A stretch of DNA of 64,000 bases, from the NCBI GenBank assembly GCA_964576925.1, contig CAZNWJ010000008.1, positions 99,870 through 163,869 of the forward strand, in the 5' to 3' direction. This DNA is from JADJGC01 sp964576925 (GTDB lineage: Bacteria > Zixibacteria > MSB-5A5 > CAIYYT01). The notes beneath the pieces were generated by a model. It did not search any database. It worked only from the letters and a program-made list of their open reading frames with translations, and was not told where the DNA came from. This document shows positions 44,495-52,525 of this stretch, piece after piece. The stretch's first letter is position 1, and each line of letters opens with the position of its first letter. Position numbers and translations under genes: made by a program.

Positions 44495-46954
44495 GTGAGA
44501 GGACGGTTTAAAGCCAAAGCCTGGGTGAGCCGCATCATGCTGCTGCTGGTGCTCGTGCTCGGATTTGCGCCCCAGCTCTACGGGAGCGAAGCCGACATCG
44601 AAGTGCCGGATTTGAGTCTGCAACACTTCTTCGGAATGAGCGGCCACACGCTGCTGATGATCGGTATCGTGGTGTGTTTTCTCGGAATGTTGTTTGGGTG
44701 GTTCGCGTTTACCCGCCTGAAAGGTCTGCCGGTTCACAAATCGATGGCCGAGATTTCGGAGTTGATTTACGAAACCTGCAAGACCTACCTGCTGACGCAA
44801 GGCCGCTTCATTCTCATTCTCTGGGCGTTTATCGCCGTGATTATGGTCGTGTACTTCGGCTGGCTTCGCCCGGTCGGCGCGGCAAACTTGCTGATTATCA
44901 TTCTCTTCAGTTTAGTCGGTATCGCCGGTTCCTACGCGGTCGCCTGGTTCGGCATTCGCATTAATACGTTCGCGAATTCGCGGGCCGCGTTTGCCTCGTT
45001 GACCGGCTCGGCCTTCCCGACCTACGCGATTCCCTTGCGCGCCGGCATCAGCGTCGGCACGCTACTGATCTCGATCGAATTGATCATCATGCTGGCGATC
45101 CTGCTCTGGGTGCCGGGTCATCTTGCCGGCTACTGCTTTATCGGCTTTGCCGTGGGCGAGTCTCTCGGCGCGGCCGCGCTGCGTATCGCCGGCGGTATCT
45201 TTACCAAGATCGCCGACATCGGCTCCGACCTGATGAAAATCGTCTTCAACATCAAGGAAGACGACGCCCGCAACCCCGGCGTGATTGCCGACTGTACCGG
45301 TGACAACGCCGGCGACTCGGTCGGCCCGACCGCCGACGGCTTCGAAACCTACGGTGTCACCGGCGTCGCGCTGATTACCTTCATCCTGCTCGCGGTCTTC
45401 GACCAGTCGCTGCAGGTGCAATTGCTCGTTTGGATTTTCGCCATGCGCGTGATGATGATCGTTACCAGTATCGCATCGTATTGGATAAATGGCGCGATCG
45501 CCAAGGCCAAGTACGGTAACGCGACCCACTTCAACTTTGAAGCGCCGCTGACCTCGCTGGTCTGGATTACCTCGATCATCTCGATCATTGTCACATACGT
45601 CATTTCTTATCTGATGATCCCCAACCTCGGCGGCGATACAACACTCTGGTGGAAACTCGCCTCGATCATTTCCTGCGGCACGCTTGCGGGGGCGGTGATC
45701 CCCGAGTTGGTCAAGATCTTCACCTCGACTAAGTCGCGGCACGTCAAGGAGGTCGTCACGGCTTCGAGAGAAGGCGGCGCTTCCTTGAATATTCTCTCCG
45801 GCTTTGTCGCCGGCAATTTCAGCGCCTACTGGATGGGCTTGACGATCATCGCCCTGATGGCGATCGCCTGGGGCGTGAGCACCTGGGGCCTGGGTGAAAT
45901 CATGGCGGCCGAGGCGGTCTTTGCGTTCGGTCTCGTGGCGTTTGGTTTCCTTGGTATGGGTCCGGTGACGATCGCGGTTGATTCCTACGGCCCGGTCACC
46001 GACAACGCCCAGTCGGTTTACGAGCTCTCGACCATCGAGACACTGCCCGGCATCAAGGAAGAGATCAAGAAGGACTTCGGCTTCACCCCGAACTTCGAGC
46101 GCGCCAAGTTGTGTCTCGAAGAAAACGACGGCGCAGGAAATACATTCAAGGCGACCGCCAAACCGGTGCTGATCGGTACTGCCGTGGTCGGCGCGACAAC
46201 GCTGATTTTCTCGATCATTGTGCTGCTCTCGCAGCGGCTCAGCGGCACTCATGCTGAACCGACCTCGGTGCAGCAAATCACCGAGATGCTGCATGCAGCG
46301 GGCCAGTACTTCTCGCTTCTGAATGCTCCCTTTCTGCTCGGTTTAATCGCCGGCGGCGCAATCATCTATTGGTTCACCGGCGCCTCCACCCAGGCAGTCT
46401 CCACCGGCGCCTATCGCGCGGTCGAATACATCAAGGCCAATATTCGCCTCGACTCGAGCGCGCAGAAAGCCTCGGTCAAGGACAGCAAGAAGGTCGTCGA
46501 AATCTGCACGCAGTATGCGCAAAAGGGCATGTTCAACATCTTCATCACGGTGTTCTTCACGACCCTCGCCTTCGCCTGTATCAACGAATTCTTCTTTGTG
46601 GCTTACCTGATCTCGATCGCCGCTTTTGGGCTCTACCAGGCCATCTTCATGGCCAATGCCGGCGGCGCGTGGGATAATGCTAAGAAGATTGTCGAAACCG
46701 AGCTGCGCGAAAAAGGCACGCCGCTGCACGCCGCGACCGTGGTCGGCGACACCGTCGGCGATCCGTTCAAGGATACTTCGTCGGTGGCGATGAATCCGGT
46801 AATCAAGTTCACGACCTTGTTTGGTGTGCTTGCGGTAGAATTGGCGATTGAGTTGCCGCACACGACGCGCATCGCCCTGTTTGCGATCTTTGCGCTGATC
46901 GCTCTCGTCTTCGTTTATCGCTCGTTCTACTCGATGCGGATCAAGACGGATTAA
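44495..46954 (+). CDS. hppA: Membrane-bound proton-translocating pyrophosphatase
   Basis: An 819-residue protein of about 16 membrane segments that couples pyrophosphate hydrolysis to ion pumping. Substrate motifs are DDARNPGVIADCTGDNAGDS, GPVTDNAQSVYELS and VVGDTVGDPFKDTS. GNTFKAT carries Lys at the position that, in characterised enzymes, replaces the K+ ion, which predicts a K+-independent, H+-pumping type. The GDNAGDSVGPTADGFE stretch differs from the common GDNVGDCAGMAAD, and the N-terminus is longer, placing it in a divergent branch. The GTG start has GAGGG upstream. Confidence 0.93.
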   Translation: MRGRFKAKAWVSRIMLLLVLVLGFAPQLYGSEADIEVPDLSLQHFFGMSGHTLLMIGIVVCFLGMLFGWFAFTRLKGLPVHKSMAEISELIYETCKTYLLTQGRFILILWAFIAVIMVVYFGWLRPVGAANLLIIILFSLVGIAGSYAVAWFGIRINTFANSRAAFASLTGSAFPTYAIPLRAGISVGTLLISIELIIMLAILLWVPGHLAGYCFIGFAVGESLGAAALRIAGGIFTKIADIGSDLMKIVFNIKEDDARNPGVIADCTGDNAGDSVGPTADGFETYGVTGVALITFILLAVFDQSLQVQLLVWIFAMRVMMIVTSIASYWINGAIAKAKYGNATHFNFEAPLTSLVWITSIISIIVTYVISYLMIPNLGGDTTLWWKLASIISCGTLAGAVIPELVKIFTSTKSRHVKEVVTASREGGASLNILSGFVAGNFSAYWMGLTIIALMAIAWGVSTWGLGEIMAAEAVFAFGLVAFGFLGMGPVTIAVDSYGPVTDNAQSVYELSTIETLPGIKEEIKKDFGFTPNFERAKLCLEENDGAGNTFKATAKPVLIGTAVVGATTLIFSIIVLLSQRLSGTHAEPTSVQQITEMLHAAGQYFSLLNAPFLLGLIAGGAIIYWFTGASTQAVSTGAYRAVEYIKANIRLDSSAQKASVKDSKKVVEICTQYAQKGMFNIFITVFFTTLAFACINEFFFVAYLISIAAFGLYQAIFMANAGGAWDNAKKIVETELREKGTPLHAATVVGDTVGDPFKDTSSVAMNPVIKFTTLFGVLAVELAIELPHTTRIALFAIFALIALVFVYRSFYSMRIKTD

Positions 46955-46989
46955 GCGACGCAGTTGGATCAGACATTGCAGTAACGCAG

Positions 46990-47023
46990 AGGCGAGCCGA
47001 GTGATCGGCTCGCCTTTGTTTTG
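46990..47023 (+). terminator. Rho-independent terminator after hppA
   Basis: The eleven-base stem AGGCGAGCCGA (46990-47000) pairs with TCGGCTCGCCT (47005-47015) around GTGA, followed by a T-rich run. Confidence 0.9.
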
Positions 47024-47049
47024 CGCTCAGAATGGGTCGGGATGCAACC

Positions 47050-47283
47050 GGCAACGGAACGGCTGTCGTAGGGGCTTGGTCTGCATGCCCTTGGTTGACA
47101 ATTGACATCAGAATCCGGGCAGGCAGACCCGGCCCCTACGTACCCAGTCAAAGATGTCGGGTTCAACGCTTAGGAGAGACTTCTTCAATCAAGCTTGCAG
47201 AATCGCTGGGAACCCGACCGACAAACTTCCTATTATCACGGGCAGGCAGACCCGGCCCCTACGGTCGTTCGCACATTCTACGC
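47050..47283. repeat. Intergenic palindrome cluster
   Basis: Between hppA and the dockerin gene are copies of a GTAGGGGC...GGCAGGCAGACCCGGCCCC family (47068-47145, 47238-47263) and a TGTCGGGTT...GGGAACCCGACC hairpin (about 47157-47220). The same kind of hairpin appears at 62239-62303. No gene is seen. Confidence 0.7.
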
Positions 47284-48027
47284 CTATGGACAATTGGCGC
47301 ACGGCGCCGGGCCGCCTTCGAAAATGTATTTCACGAGATAGACGGCATCGCTGACATTGGCAGTACCGCTGCAATCAATGTCGCCATAGGAGTCATCGAG
47401 AGGTGAAGGCCCGCCGGCGAAAATCCAATTGACTAAGTACAGTACATTCCCCAAGTCGGTTAATCCGTCGCCGCCAATTCGCCCACAATCATATCGCTGC
47501 ATCTGTATCTCGCCTGCAATAAACGAGCACTGAAACTCCGTAAACTCCCAGTCACCGGCATTGATCACGCTGATCACCGAATCGTTGGGTGGGTAGTACT
47601 GAACATATGTGAAGCTATCGACTCGAGCGACACCAGCAGGCGCGTCAGGACGCACCCGCCAGTGCACACGCAACAGCTCTCCATTTGTGGCCGTGAAGTT
47701 GTAATACGGAAAAGGTATGAAGTTGATGGTACCGCGGCGCTGTGTCTCGGAGAAGTGTACGTACGGCAGCGAATTCGGCACGCAGATTGAATATACCGTA
47801 GAGACTGAATCGATGATCAATCGGGAATCGGTAATGCTCAGCGGAAGCATGAGGCCGGCGATCGGGCGGGTGCTGCGCATCTTTATCTGCACGTAGCCGG
47901 ATTCACCTGCGAATGCCGTAGTATTTGTTGCCCAGACAATGACCGAGTCGGCCTGTCCATAAACTTGGGCTGTCGAAAGAATCACCAGGATGGCGATGAG
48001 GATAGATCGAAGCGACCGGATTGACAT
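47284..48027 (-). CDS. Secreted protein with C-terminal dockerin-like module
   Basis: A 247-residue protein with a signal peptide (to about residue 25), a beta-rich middle resembling cohesin-like or adhesin sandwich domains, and a C-terminal pair of dockerin type I-like repeats (GGDGLTDLGNVLYLVNWIFAGG, written in part; GDIDCSGTANVSDAVYLVKYI). Each repeat ends in the F(A/E)GGP(S/A)P signature. The paired EF-hand-like loops should bind calcium. No cohesin partner is recognised in the window. GGAGG precedes the ATG. Confidence 0.78.
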   Translation of the reverse strand: MSIRSLRSILIAILVILSTAQVYGQADSVIVWATNTTAFAGESGYVQIKMRSTRPIAGLMLPLSITDSRLIIDSVSTVYSICVPNSLPYVHFSETQRRGTINFIPFPYYNFTATNGELLRVHWRVRPDAPAGVARVDSFTYVQYYPPNDSVISVINAGDWEFTEFQCSFIAGEIQMQRYDCGRIGGDGLTDLGNVLYLVNWIFAGGPSPLDDSYGDIDCSGTANVSDAVYLVKYIFEGGPAPCANCP

Positions 48028-48145
48028 AGGTGACCTCCGGGGTCAAGCACTTGAGATTAGGATTGTAACTTAGGCTCAGTAGCGATGTTTCTAAGTCGAA
48101 GTTACAAATCTCCAGTGGGATGTCAATAGCCTAAATTGACGATTT

Positions 48146-49813
48146 TCAAGCTGTGCCTTCTTCCGTGAGCCGGTTTCGCACCAGGGCTGTCACGACCAGG
48201 TATACGGCCAGCAGCACGAGCGCCGCAGCCAGAATCGAATTGATCAGGGCCGTATCGAACCCCTGGGCAGCCGTCCAATTGGCTAACACGAGCTTCACCA
48301 TTGACCAAAGTGTGATCGACAATACGAACAACATCGGCAGCAACGTAAACGCAATTCGTTTGCGCGCCTGATGCAGCCAAACAGTGATCGTCAATAAAGT
48401 TAGTCCTGCAAGAAGCTGATTCGAGGAGCCGAACAGCGTCCAGAATTTCACCCAGGAGCCTTCCGGCGCAAAGATGATGAAATATGCCGGCAACACCAGG
48501 ACCGAAATCGTCCCAACGATCGCGGCAAACGTCGAGTGCCAGCCGGTTAACTCCTGGAAGATGTAGCGCGCCAGCCGCGTACAAACATCAAGCGTGTCGA
48601 AGACGAAGGTCGAGAACGCCATCGCGCCAAAGGTTATCGCAAAATTCAGATGTTGCTTGCCGATGATCAACGTCATAAACTCGCCGATGCCGTTGCCGTA
48701 GATTGTCCCCGGTTTGAGTCCTTTAATGGCATCGGCGCCAACGATCATGATCGTGCCCAACGCAATCAGGGCGACAAAACCCTCAGCGAGCATCGCGCCG
48801 AATCCGACCGGTTGCATGTGCGATTCTCTGGATATCTGCTTTGAGGTCGTACCCGTGCAAACCAATCCATGGAATCCAGAGCACGCTCCACAGGCGATCG
48901 TCACGAACAAGAATGGGAAGAGCGTCCCGGTCATCCCGCCGACATCCCACGAGCGAAACGCCTCCTGCTTGATCTCGTAGCCCCCGAAGAAAAGCCCCAC
49001 GATTCCGAGCGCCAAAGCCATGTAGAGGATGAATCCGCCCAGGTAGCCGCGCGGCTGCAGCAGCGACCAGACCGGCACGACCGAAGCTACCGCGCAGTAG
49101 ATTAAGATCAGTATTCCCCAAGTCTTGACATCGAGAATGAAAACGGTGGAGATCATCGTGCCGAGCCAGACGAGAACAAGCGTCAAGGGCACAAAGATCG
49201 CCGTCATCAGCCACAGCGGAGGTTGGAGGAGACGCTGCACCACGCCCATGACGATGGCCAGAAGCAAATACATGATCGCTGCCGCGGCGACAGCGCCGCC
49301 GGGATTGAACTCAGTCTGCGCGCCGGCGAGTTCCTCCGTGACGCCGACAAAGCTCGAAGCCGTGATATCCGTGAAGGCGACGATGACGTACATCAGGGTT
49401 ACCCAGATCAGAGCCATCATCGCGCGTCCCGCGGGTTTGCCCATATGTTCACCGGCGATGTCGGCAATCGAGCGGGCGCCGTGGCGCACTGAAGCCGTCA
49501 AGCTGGAGAAATCGTGAACAGCGCCGATCAGGACGACACCCAGGCTGATCCACAACAAGCACGGCAGCCAGCCAAACGTCTGGCAGGCAAGGATCGGACC
49601 GGCGATTGGTCCGGCGGCGGCAATCGCTGAAAAGTGCTGTGCAAATAAGTAGAATGGCTTGGTTGGCACGTAGTCGACACCGTCGCTCTTCTCATGCGCC
49701 GGCGTGGTGCGGTTGTCGTCGACAGCGAACTGCCGCGCGACCCAGCGGCCGTAGAAACGATAAGCCAGCGAAGTAAAGATGATGAAGGCGACGGCAAGCA
49801 AGAGAAGGGTCAC
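48146..49813 (-). CDS. CstA-family (carbon starvation/peptide or pyruvate) transporter
   Basis: A 555-residue protein with about 15 membrane segments. Family sequences are the start YRFYGRWVARQF, DYVPTKPFYLFAQHFSAIAAAGPIAGPILA and the HDFSSLTASVRHGARSIADI region. CstA/BtsT proteins import peptides or pyruvate during starvation; the substrate is not decidable here. The GTG at 49813 has GGAG ten bases upstream. Confidence 0.93.
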   Translation of the reverse strand: MTLLLLAVAFIIFTSLAYRFYGRWVARQFAVDDNRTTPAHEKSDGVDYVPTKPFYLFAQHFSAIAAAGPIAGPILACQTFGWLPCLLWISLGVVLIGAVHDFSSLTASVRHGARSIADIAGEHMGKPAGRAMMALIWVTLMYVIVAFTDITASSFVGVTEELAGAQTEFNPGGAVAAAAIMYLLLAIVMGVVQRLLQPPLWLMTAIFVPLTLVLVWLGTMISTVFILDVKTWGILILIYCAVASVVPVWSLLQPRGYLGGFILYMALALGIVGLFFGGYEIKQEAFRSWDVGGMTGTLFPFLFVTIACGACSGFHGLVCTGTTSKQISRESHMQPVGFGAMLAEGFVALIALGTIMIVGADAIKGLKPGTIYGNGIGEFMTLIIGKQHLNFAITFGAMAFSTFVFDTLDVCTRLARYIFQELTGWHSTFAAIVGTISVLVLPAYFIIFAPEGSWVKFWTLFGSSNQLLAGLTLLTITVWLHQARKRIAFTLLPMLFVLSITLWSMVKLVLANWTAAQGFDTALINSILAAALVLLAVYLVVTALVRNRLTEEGTA

Positions 49814-49896
49814 TGCAAATTGTCTCCGTGAGTTTACGGTGATTCAATAATTCCGCTCTTGCTGATTCGCAAGCCGAACTTTCGAGATTCTCTCTA

Positions 49897-49925
49897 TTGC
49901 TAAAATCGATTGCCAACGCTATGTT
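49897..49925 (+). promoter_or_regulatory. Promoter of the dockerin-repeat protein gene
   Basis: TTGCTA (49897-49902), 17 bases, TATGTT (49920-49925), 48 bases before the ATG at 49974. Confidence 0.35.
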
Positions 49926-49973
49926 ATCATTGAGTCTCGAGTGATGTATTCATTGAGAGCCGGAGGAATTGAT

Positions 49974-50939
49974 ATGTTCCGATTGTCTTGCGTTCTCACC
50001 TTAGCCCTTTGCACTTCGCTTGCGCCGATCCTGCGAGGTGCCGCGTGTGGTGACGCCGATGGAAATGGGATCATCACGATTTCCGACGTCGTCTACGCGA
50101 TGGAGTACACGTTTCGCGGCGGCCCCCCATTTTCCGATTTTGATCTGGGGGACTTTGACCACGCGGAAGGTTGGACCGTAAGAGACGGCCTCTGGCTTGC
50201 GTCCTGCATGTTTGGCGGGTGCGACCCTTCCTCCTACTGTCCGCCGACTTCCCCGCCGCTGAATCCACCGATAACCAGTGGCTTTCGATTGCGGTACCCG
50301 GCGGCTTTTCCAGCCCACCGCGACCAGATGGTCTTCGACATTGCTTTAGACGCTTCCCAGAACGTCTTTGCACTTCAGTTGCCATTGCGAATCCTCATCG
50401 AAGGCGGGGACACAGTTCGGATCGACTCTCTGCAGTTTCCGGCGCCAAACTCTGAGTTGGCGCTGCCACTGAGCATCGCAACGATACAGCCCATCAGAAA
50501 TGTTGTGATATTGGGCCATGTCTCGATTGGTTTCGGACACTTGTACGGCTCGTCCAGCCTTGCCCGGCTCTTTATCTCAGCGCCTATCAACTCCGACTCC
50601 CGGCTTCTGACAATGGAATACGCTGATTACGTGCCTGCGCAAGCACCGCCAGAACAGGCACTACCGATGGCGCCGCTGCTGGTAACGGGGATGGGAGATG
50701 CCGTGAAACCAAGCCTGTATGGCACCTGCTGTATCGTGCCTGGCGATGCCAACGGAGACGGGATCCAGTCGATCTCGGACGCGGTCTACTTGATAACTTA
50801 CTATTTCGGCGGCGGACCTGCGCCAGCGGGATGCTCGAAGATGGGCGACGCCGACGGCAACGGAATCTTGACGATCTCCGACGCTATCTGGATTATCAAT
50901 TACATCTTTGCCGGCGGGCCGGATCCGCTGTGTACATAA
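49974..50939 (+). CDS. Secreted protein with three dockerin-like calcium repeats
   Basis: A 321-residue protein with a signal peptide, one dockerin-like repeat immediately after it (GDADGNGIITISDVVYAMEY), a central beta-rich domain, and two C-terminal repeats (GDANGDGIQSISDAVYLITY; GDADGNGILTISDAIWIINY). Each has the DxDGNG calcium loop and the GGPxP ending. Having repeats at both ends of the domain is unusual for dockerin proteins. GGAGGA precedes the ATG at 49974. Confidence 0.8.
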   Translation: MFRLSCVLTLALCTSLAPILRGAACGDADGNGIITISDVVYAMEYTFRGGPPFSDFDLGDFDHAEGWTVRDGLWLASCMFGGCDPSSYCPPTSPPLNPPITSGFRLRYPAAFPAHRDQMVFDIALDASQNVFALQLPLRILIEGGDTVRIDSLQFPAPNSELALPLSIATIQPIRNVVILGHVSIGFGHLYGSSSLARLFISAPINSDSRLLTMEYADYVPAQAPPEQALPMAPLLVTGMGDAVKPSLYGTCCIVPGDANGDGIQSISDAVYLITYYFGGGPAPAGCSKMGDADGNGILTISDAIWIINYIFAGGPDPLCT

Positions 50940-51035
50940 GGTCTGGAGCAATTGAGGTGCATGCACTCCAATTGCGAAGCTGGATTTCGTCTTGTACCAG
51001 TTAGACACGAAATGCAGATCTGGCTTCAGATTTCC

Positions 51036-51146
51036 CGGCAGACAGGAATGTCTGCCCCACCGAAACTCTTGATCCGGTAGGGTAGACATTCTTGTCTGCC
51101 ATGTTCAAGAGGCTGCGAAATTGGCAGACAGGAATGTCTGCCCTAC
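51036..51146. repeat. Three more copies of the CAGACA-GGAA-TGTCTG family
   Basis: Copies at 51036-51060, 51074-51100 and 51123-51146 match the units at 1759-1825 in both orientations. The last copy overlaps the gatD stop codon (51143-51145), which is supplied by its GTAGGG end. Confidence 0.85.
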
Positions 51147-52525
51147 TTGTGAATCCTCTTCAAGAACTCTTCCACTTCCGGTACACCGCCCTGGAAGATT
51201 AGATAGCCGTTGTAGGGCTCGCGGTCGGTGATTTCGTCGGCCACCGGCGTCAGCATGATCTGCTTCACTTCTTCCAGATCAGAGGTCTGCCCCAGCGCCC
51301 AGGCGAGTTTGATATAGGCAACTTCCGGAAGCATATTCGCCAGCGGAATAATCCCCTTGCTCATTAAGTCGCGGCCGGTGTCGTAGACAAACATATGCAC
51401 GTAACCCCAAAGAGTCTGGACAGTCATGTAGACCGCAACCCCCGCTTCCTTGCAGCGTTCGATGGCGGGATAAAGTGGCTTGTTGATATGCCCCAGTCCC
51501 GTGCCCGCGATCACGATGCCCTTGTAGCCGTTGTCGATTAACGAGGTGATCATATCCGGCATCATGTTCGGATAATAGTAGACCAGTGCGACTCTCTCTT
51601 CGAAGAACGGCTTGATCGTGACATTGCGGTCGCGGCGGCGATGATTGTAATTGCTTCGCAGCGGCGTGATCTTCTTGCGATCAACCATTGCCAGCGGCGT
51701 GTCGCCGATGGTGCGAAACGTTGAACGATACGAAGAATGCATCTTGCGGACGCGCGTGCCGCGATGGAGCAGGCCGTATTCATCGGAAGTCGGGCCGAAC
51801 ATACAGACCATCACCTCGGCGATGTCAGATTCGGCGGCGGTTTTCGTGGCGTGCATCAAGTTCAACGCGGCATCGGAAGATGGACGATCGGACGAGCGCT
51901 GCGAGCCGACCATGACGATCGGCACCGGCGAGTTCTGCACCATGAAGGCCAGCGCGCTCGCGGTGTGATGCATGGTGTCGGTACCGTGACCGATGACAAT
52001 GCCGTCGATTCCCTTCTCGATTTCCTTGCCGATGGAGATGGCGAGCGTCTTGTACTGCTCCGGACCCATGTTCTCACTGAAGACGGCGAACAGCTTCTCG
52101 GTAGTCAGATTGCAGATATCAGCCAACTCCGGAACAGCACCGTAGAGTTCTCCGGGCGAGAAGGCCGGAATCACTGCGCCGGTGCGATAGTCGAGCCGCG
52201 AGGCAATCGTACCGCCGGTGCCAAGCAGCTTGACGCTCGGCTTGCCGGGATGCACGGGAAATTCCTTCTCGGGAATCTTGTAGTGCGCTTCTTTGTAGCC
52301 TTCTTCCGTCATCTGCTGGATCGTGTCGGTAGCCAGACCGATGTTGTAACCGGACGCCAGCTTGATCACGATGTGCTTATCGTCGTCGTTTTCGCTGCGC
52401 GGCAGCAGGATACCGCGAAACTCGCCGCGTGTGGTTTCGACTCTGGTCTGGCTCCAAACGCGCGCGTTGAAACGCTGCAGGGTCGCAAGCGCTTCGCCTT
52501 TGTAGCCTTTATATAGGTCAACCAT
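51143..52525 (-). CDS. gatD: Glu-tRNA(Gln) amidotransferase subunit D (archaeal type)
   Basis: The 460-residue subunit is an asparaginase-like enzyme that supplies ammonia from glutamine or asparagine. The N-terminal GatD-specific domain (GEFRGILLPR, 34-43; IKLASGYNIGL) is followed by type I asparaginase motifs: LLGTGGTIASR (100-110) with the nucleophile Thr, and GHGTDTMHHTASAL (179-192). The C-terminus matches GatD. The start overlaps the end of gatE by 8 bp. GatD is the archaeal enzyme; bacteria normally use GatCAB. Its stop codon lies within a repeat. Confidence 0.93.
   Translation of the reverse strand: MVDLYKGYKGEALATLQRFNARVWSQTRVETTRGEFRGILLPRSENDDDKHIVIKLASGYNIGLATDTIQQMTEEGYKEAHYKIPEKEFPVHPGKPSVKLLGTGGTIASRLDYRTGAVIPAFSPGELYGAVPELADICNLTTEKLFAVFSENMGPEQYKTLAISIGKEIEKGIDGIVIGHGTDTMHHTASALAFMVQNSPVPIVMVGSQRSSDRPSSDAALNLMHATKTAAESDIAEVMVCMFGPTSDEYGLLHRGTRVRKMHSSYRSTFRTIGDTPLAMVDRKKITPLRSNYNHRRRDRNVTIKPFFEERVALVYYYPNMMPDMITSLIDNGYKGIVIAGTGLGHINKPLYPAIERCKEAGVAVYMTVQTLWGYVHMFVYDTGRDLMSKGIIPLANMLPEVAYIKLAWALGQTSDLEEVKQIMLTPVADEITDREPYNGYLIFQGGVPEVEEFLKRIHK

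Noticed and set aside
45062..46294. 410-codon minus-strand frame
   Set aside because: It is antisense to the pyrophosphatase gene; its composition (Asp/Arg/His-rich) is typical of a shadow frame.
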